From contig CM036621.1 of assembly GCA_020746105.1 (NCBI GenBank), positions 50,130,264-50,194,263 of the forward strand: 64,000 bases of DNA, written 5' to 3'. Under the pieces are notes generated by a model. That model saw only the letters and a program-made list of their open reading frames with translations, searched no databases and had not been told where the DNA came from. A program made the translations under genes and the position numbers. Positions 59,441 to 64,000 of the stretch are shown here, one piece after another (the stretch's first letter is position 1; each line of letters starts with the position of its first letter). This DNA comes from Trogon surrucura (Eukaryota; Chordata; Aves; Trogoniformes; Trogonidae).

Positions 59441-62039
59441 GGTAGTTTTGCTGTGCTGCTCCCTTGCAGTCTTTAAAAATATTTGCTAACCGGGCGAAGG
59501 ATTTCTTCAGCCCATAGAGAGCAGGTGCCTGTTGTTCTACCACAGGCGAGAGTGTTTATTCACCCTCCCGCTGCCAGTGCCTCGTGATGTTGTGCAGAGG
59601 CCTGTGTTGTCTGTAGTGCCACCATCACTGCCGTGCCCATGGAGTTTGCCGGGTAAGGGAATTTGCAGGTGAGGGAACCTGCCTTTGGCAATGCCTGTGC
59701 TCTGCTGCTCCTTATCGATAACTCCTCGTAATGCTGCAGCGATATGTACTCCCTATGAAAAATTAATGGCTACAGGCTTCTCGTTACCGAGGCAGCCCTC
59801 TGATGCCCTGACAGGGGAACAACGTACCAGCTAGCAGGCAGTGGAGCTGTAAGTCGTGATCAAGGTATTCATGTTGATATAGAAGACAGTTGGCCATCTT
59901 GGTCTCTTTTTACTTTAATTAGCACATTGGGGCCACATGTCCATTTAAAACTAGAATACAGCTTTGTATCTAACAGCAGTGTCATGGATCCTTCATGAGG
60001 TGGTTTGTAAATCAAATCCTTTTCTTACTTTTTTTAGTGGGTTTAGTTAAAGTGGGCCTTCTAAGGAGAGCCTGTGTAGTTTCAGGAAATGGTGGAGGTT
60101 TTTTGCACTGTGCTGGCCTCTGCAGAATGTGCTGGGCTGTAATTCTGGTCACACTGAAGACTGTTGCCAGCTTTCTGTTGGTTTCAGTAGGGCCAGGATA
60201 TCATCTAACCTGTTAGTACAAACTAGTATGTTGGCTTGTCGCTGCTAAAATGTCCACGTGCTTTTCTGATTATGTGCATGTCCTTTGCCGCTGTATACCA
60301 ATACACTTACTCACTTAACCGTGTCATACCTTGTAAAGTGACAATACAGCACTGTGTGTGCTTTAAAGATGAATTGATGCTGCATTGACTTGGCTGTAGT
60401 ATTTGCTGTGTAGGTGAATTTGTTACATGCATAGCTGAAGTTCATTGGAGAAGATTCAATTGGGATAGCTTTCTTGTTTCCTTCCTTTTCTTGGTTTCTT
60501 TCCTGAAAATCTGTAGTCATAGAGTAAGATGAGTGGGAATATTGACACTACGTACAGAATGCTTGTTTTCTCTATCAGATCAAAGCTTTTGGGCCCCCCT
60601 TTTTCCTTTTGAAACTGAGATTGACCTGTTATGCATGTTTCCTATCACTGTAAGACAGATGAGTATCTTTAATCAAAGTGGAATTTCTTAATTTTAGATG
60701 AAATACCATTGATTTTTGGTTTTGCAAAGTCCCAGTTGCTTCAGCAGTAAGTTGATGGCTGAAATGCAACTGAGGGAAGATAGGCACATCTCTGTAGGTT
60801 TTCAAAGATTATGAAAATATTTTCCCTTTCACTGATGCTTGTTTACTTGTTCCCATGGTGATGGCAATTAGTGGATGGACTAGCTCTGAAGTTGTAAGTA
60901 GCAAGAGCCTAGTTGTGTGTTATATGCTGCAGAGTAGTTTAGTAACAGGTTTTCAAATGTATCTGCAATTTTTGGGTGACCAGATGGAGCCACTGTAAAG
61001 AGATTTTACTTGCAGCATGCTAGATACTGTGCGGATTTCCTGAAAGGAAATTCCTTTAAAGCTTCTTAAAAATCAGACCTTCCAAATTTGCCTGTTTTAG
61101 TTTCTGTACATGACGTAAGCTTTCAAGCAGGCATATTTGAAGTTTTTTGGTGGTTTTGGGCTTGGTAGGATATCTTTTGTTTGTTCGAATATTTTTTTTT
61201 AAGTCCCCTTGAAAAAAGAGAGTGTTTGAGGGAAGTTAGTCAAAAGGCGGAATTATTTAAAGCAAGTGTTTTCCACCTCTATCACTGTATGTGCTGCTAG
61301 ACAAAGCAGCTATTTTAGAAACTGTTTTATTAACCCCAAACAGATCTACAATCTGTCAGATGCAACTGCCTGTTAACTGTTGCTGGAAAATCTGTCAGGA
61401 GCAGCAACTTGGTGGCTGAGACCAACCCTCTAGATACGGTCGGAGCAGTGCCTGCTATTGAAAGGGTAGCACATGTAAACAGTGACATTTACCTTGAAGT
61501 ACTGGAGTACATATGCTCAAATTTAGCATGGCAACAGTTTTCATGTTGTGGTGTGTCTGGACCCCTCCTGCTCGAAGCCTCGTGGAAGGCAGAAGAGCTG
61601 CATGTGGTGAGTTACTGTTTTGTGTACAGACTATTTGTCCTTGCTTCAACAGAGTGTGATGTAAGAGAGTCCTGGTTGCCTGAGGAGTGCCCACGGGGGA
61701 AAAAGGAATGGCATGGCTTTTTAGTTTCAGTCTGGAATCAGATAAAACGTTGGCTTGCTCGATGTCTAATTAATTTAATGTTTTTTTAGCAAAGAAAGCA
61801 AGCAGTAAACTGAACCTGGTACCCCGTAACCGCAACTGGCGTTTTCAGTGCAGCAGGAGCAGGGGTGAGCTGGCCATGTGGGGAGACGGTCTTTGCGTGG
61901 TGGAAAGAAATCCCCCCTGCAGTGTTACAGGCGAGCACGCACACATCCCCACACACACTGTCTCAGCACCGCGCTGGCAGGAGGCAAGGCTGTGATGGAT
62001 GGTTGCCTTGCTAGACGAGTCAGTCGTGGATGCCCCTCA
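59441..62039. other. Single-copy non-coding DNA, no gene recognised
   Basis: A 126-codon plus-strand frame (61,409-61,789) has no recognised domain and no visible splice or promoter context. T-rich runs lie near 61192. No repeat family is recognised. Confidence 0.5.
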
Positions 62040-62240
62040 CCCATTTCATTATTTAATTACTCAGTGGTCTGAATGCCGGCTAGTAAAACTTGCATTTTCA
62101 CCCATAGCTGATTTCCATTTAGTCTGTCATGTTAATAGTGAAATAAATTGCTCTAATTGCCTGCAAACTTCATCAAATTCATATTTCTTCCTCTTTTTTT
62201 GTTGAATATTTATTAAACTTCATGTCATGTCTTGCTTGGT
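62040..62240. promoter_or_regulatory. Candidate conserved non-coding element
   Basis: Complex AT-rich block with TAATTA at 62054-62059 (in TTATTTAATTACTC), CATGTTAATAGTG (near 62128), TAATTG at 62154-62159 (CTCTAATTGCCTG), and TTGAATATTTATTAAAC (near 62202). It has a smooth, non-repetitive texture unlike the flanks, and no open frame of note. This is an inferred enhancer candidate. Confidence 0.33.
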
Positions 62241-63342
62241 TGGTAAAAGTGGTCCAGTCTCTGCATAACATTACGCTTTAAAATACAGGGTGTCACATTT
62301 TCCCTCTTCCTCTTGAATTTTAATTTAGATTGTGAAGTTTTGCATTTGTGTTCCTATTAATCATGCCATTTGAAGAAAGGGGAACAAGTTTGGAAAGCGT
62401 CCTTGTCTCTACATAGGCTGCAGCTCTGATGGAGCCTTTTCTTTAAAGCAAGCAGCCCTGTCAGGACCAAATGTGAGTGTGAGTGTTCCTGACAGAGGGG
62501 GCTGCTGTGGTGTGCTTGGACTGGGAACGAGAGGCTCTTTTCAGGAGATGGAGTCAGTTTAAATTTGTGAAATGCTTCTCCTTTTCGAGCTGTATGTGCT
62601 CCACAGCAACACGTGTGAATGGGTCAAGGGACCCCTGTGTGTGGGGGGAAAAAAGTGGTGGAGTTTTGCGTCCTCCAGGAACTTTAAAGAGAAGTAATGC
62701 AAGCTGGAATCAGTTCTAGATTCCCTGTTGGTTTAATACTTGGGGGGTGGGGGAAAAGGAAATTCCCATTTAGGTGTCCTTTAGAAAATCATAGTGTCGA
62801 GCTAGCATTGCTACAACTAAATATTAGTCATATGTACTGTAAAAACATACTGTTTTAATACATCTCATGATAATTACTTTTCTTTGAGAATCTCTGCTCT
62901 TAAATTTGCTTGTCTATGTGACAATGTCTTCCACCTTTTTTTTTTCCTCCCCCTCTTTTTTGATTCGTTTCCTAAAAGTAATTTCTGGACTTCATGTTCA
63001 TGGGGAAAATGTAATAGAAGTGAAAATGAAAGGCTCCAAAACGATGTGGCACAGAAGAAATTTCTGAAAGGACTAAATATTTCCAGCAATTTTTCTTCCC
63101 CTCATAATTTCATCATTGTAGGCTCAATTTGATGCTTGCATTTTGTGTGAGTTGTTTTTTTTTTTTTAACAGCTTGACTCCTGGTATTTATTTGTAAGAC
63201 TGATTTTGGAAACCTCTAGATAGTACCATAATGATTGCGTAATAGTGAGCAAGGTGCGTACTTCTTCCAAAGACTGAGGAGTTCAGACGGGCAGATGTTG
63301 AGGAGCAATATTAGGAACTGTAATTCTAATTAAATATTTACC
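62241..63342. other. Single-copy non-coding DNA, no gene recognised
   Basis: T-rich runs lie at about 62936-62945 and 63157-63168, with pyrimidine-rich sequence around 62930-62960. No coding frame, RNA gene or repeat family is recognised. Confidence 0.5.
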
Positions 63343-63360
63343 GGGGGGGGGGGGGGGGGG
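63343..63360 (+). repeat. G18 homopolymer
   Basis: Eighteen consecutive G after CC, the longest G run in the window. Such a tract can fold as a G-quadruplex and is prone to length error in replication and sequencing, so its exact length should be treated with caution. Confidence 0.85.
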
Positions 63361-64000
63361 AGGATATGAAGCGTCTAAGCTCTCATGAGAGTGAAAAAAA
63401 GAGTATTTTCAGCTCCTCCAGTTTTTAGCTCCTCCGTAATGTTACCATTTTCTGTTTGGGTGAGGTTTCTCCCTCTTGAGGATGGTGGCACTTCTCTACC
63501 TCTTAGGTCTTTGCCAGTGAGTGCTCACCAGCTTCTGCTTTGTGCACTGATCCCCTGGTTCTGAGGTGGCACCCATCACCTTTGCTAGTGCGGCTGGGCA
63601 CGTGGGTGTCCCCCCAGGGAGACCTTTCTTCCTACGCTTGTCTTTGTAGAAGATCTTGGAGCAGTTGAAAGAGCAGTTGTGTTTTTATGCTCTGTTTATT
63701 AGATCAATTATTGTGTCCTAATATGCACTTGGATTGCTGTATTTTGCCTCCCGTCTCGGCTCTGTTGCATCCACAACTCATAGAAGCTAAAATTCAGGCT
63801 GCTCAGACTCGGAGGAAGGCAGATTCCTGCCGTGTTTTCGTTCTTCCAGCTGCGTTGTAGTTTAAGGTGATGAAACCCCTGTCCTTTTTCATGCTCTGCC
63901 ATTTAACCATTGAAAACCTATATTAAAAATTACAATCAACTACCTCTTTCTTAGATTTTCCTGTTTAGTGGTGGTTTTGTATTTTTCCTCACCTCACCAA
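63361..64000. other. Non-coding DNA, no gene recognised
   Basis: A small imperfect direct repeat, TTTTCAGCTCCTCC (63406-63419) and TTTTAGCTCCTCC (63423-63435), lies just after the G run. The remainder is unique-looking and shows no coding frame or repeat family. Confidence 0.5.

Noticed and set aside
61409-61789. Plus-strand 126-codon frame
   Set aside because: No family resemblance and no gene-like context.
1-64000. CRISPR arrays, bacterial operons, insertion sequences, tRNA or rRNA genes
   Set aside because: No regularly spaced repeats, ribosome-binding sites with tightly packed genes, or clover-leaf-like tRNA motifs were seen. The repeats identify a vertebrate genome.
1-64000. Endogenous retrovirus or LTR element
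   Set aside because: No paired long terminal repeats, primer-binding site or recognisable gag/pol-like frame was seen by eye. A diverged solo LTR cannot be excluded without a library search.
1-64000. Known microRNA genes
   Set aside because: I looked for familiar mature sequences and long imperfect hairpins and recognised none. A novel hairpin would need folding software and small-RNA data.

Overview
The window looks like non-coding DNA from a bird (avian) nuclear chromosome, either intergenic or deep inside a large intron. The main evidence is three short pieces of CR1 LINE 3' end (near 14.2, 41.1 and 50.4 kb). All are in the orientation that reads 'aatcatagaatgg...ttggaaggga', the reverse complement of the CR1 tail with its ATTCTATG-type end. 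A fourth, much older and longer CR1 copy (56.85-58.19 kb) resembles the families known from turtles and crocodilians. Mammalian repeats such as Alu, L1 and MIR are not evident. There is no bacterial gene organisation, and open frames are short and scattered over both strands, as expected by chance.

I found no protein-coding exon, tRNA, rRNA or recognisable microRNA that I can defend. The longest open frame is 181 codons (12,687-13,232) and shows no family resemblance.

Layout. 0-14 kb: single-copy sequence with homopolymer runs, an AT-rich conserved-looking block at 3.9-4.1 kb, a polypurine tract at 6.3 kb, two neighbouring palindromes at 8.25 kb and a GC-rich patch at 11.6-12.0 kb. 14-28 kb: a doubled CR1 fragment, dinucleotide microsatellites at 18.6 and 20.1 kb, and a conserved-looking block at 21.5-21.8 kb. 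28-41 kb: several candidate regulatory blocks (28.1, 31.4, 34.3, 34.8, 35.2, 38.4 and 40.6 kb), small tandem duplications and a GC-rich patch at 33.1-33.6 kb. 41-56 kb: two CR1 ends, a CpG-bearing patch, AT-rich simple sequence, a candidate block at 48.4 kb and a TA/GT microsatellite at 55.2 kb. 56-64 kb: a 22-bp perfect palindrome next to the ancient CR1, a GC-rich patch, two of the best candidate enhancers (59.2 and 62.1 kb) and an 18-base G run at 63.34 kb.

If the window has a function it is most likely cis-regulatory. Several 150-300 bp blocks combine homeodomain-type TAATTA/TAATTG cores with octamer, AP-1, CRE or SOX-like motifs in otherwise ordinary AT-rich DNA. This is a reading of motifs by eye; no alignment to other genomes was possible, so these calls carry low to moderate confidence. 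The CR1 calls are the firmest.
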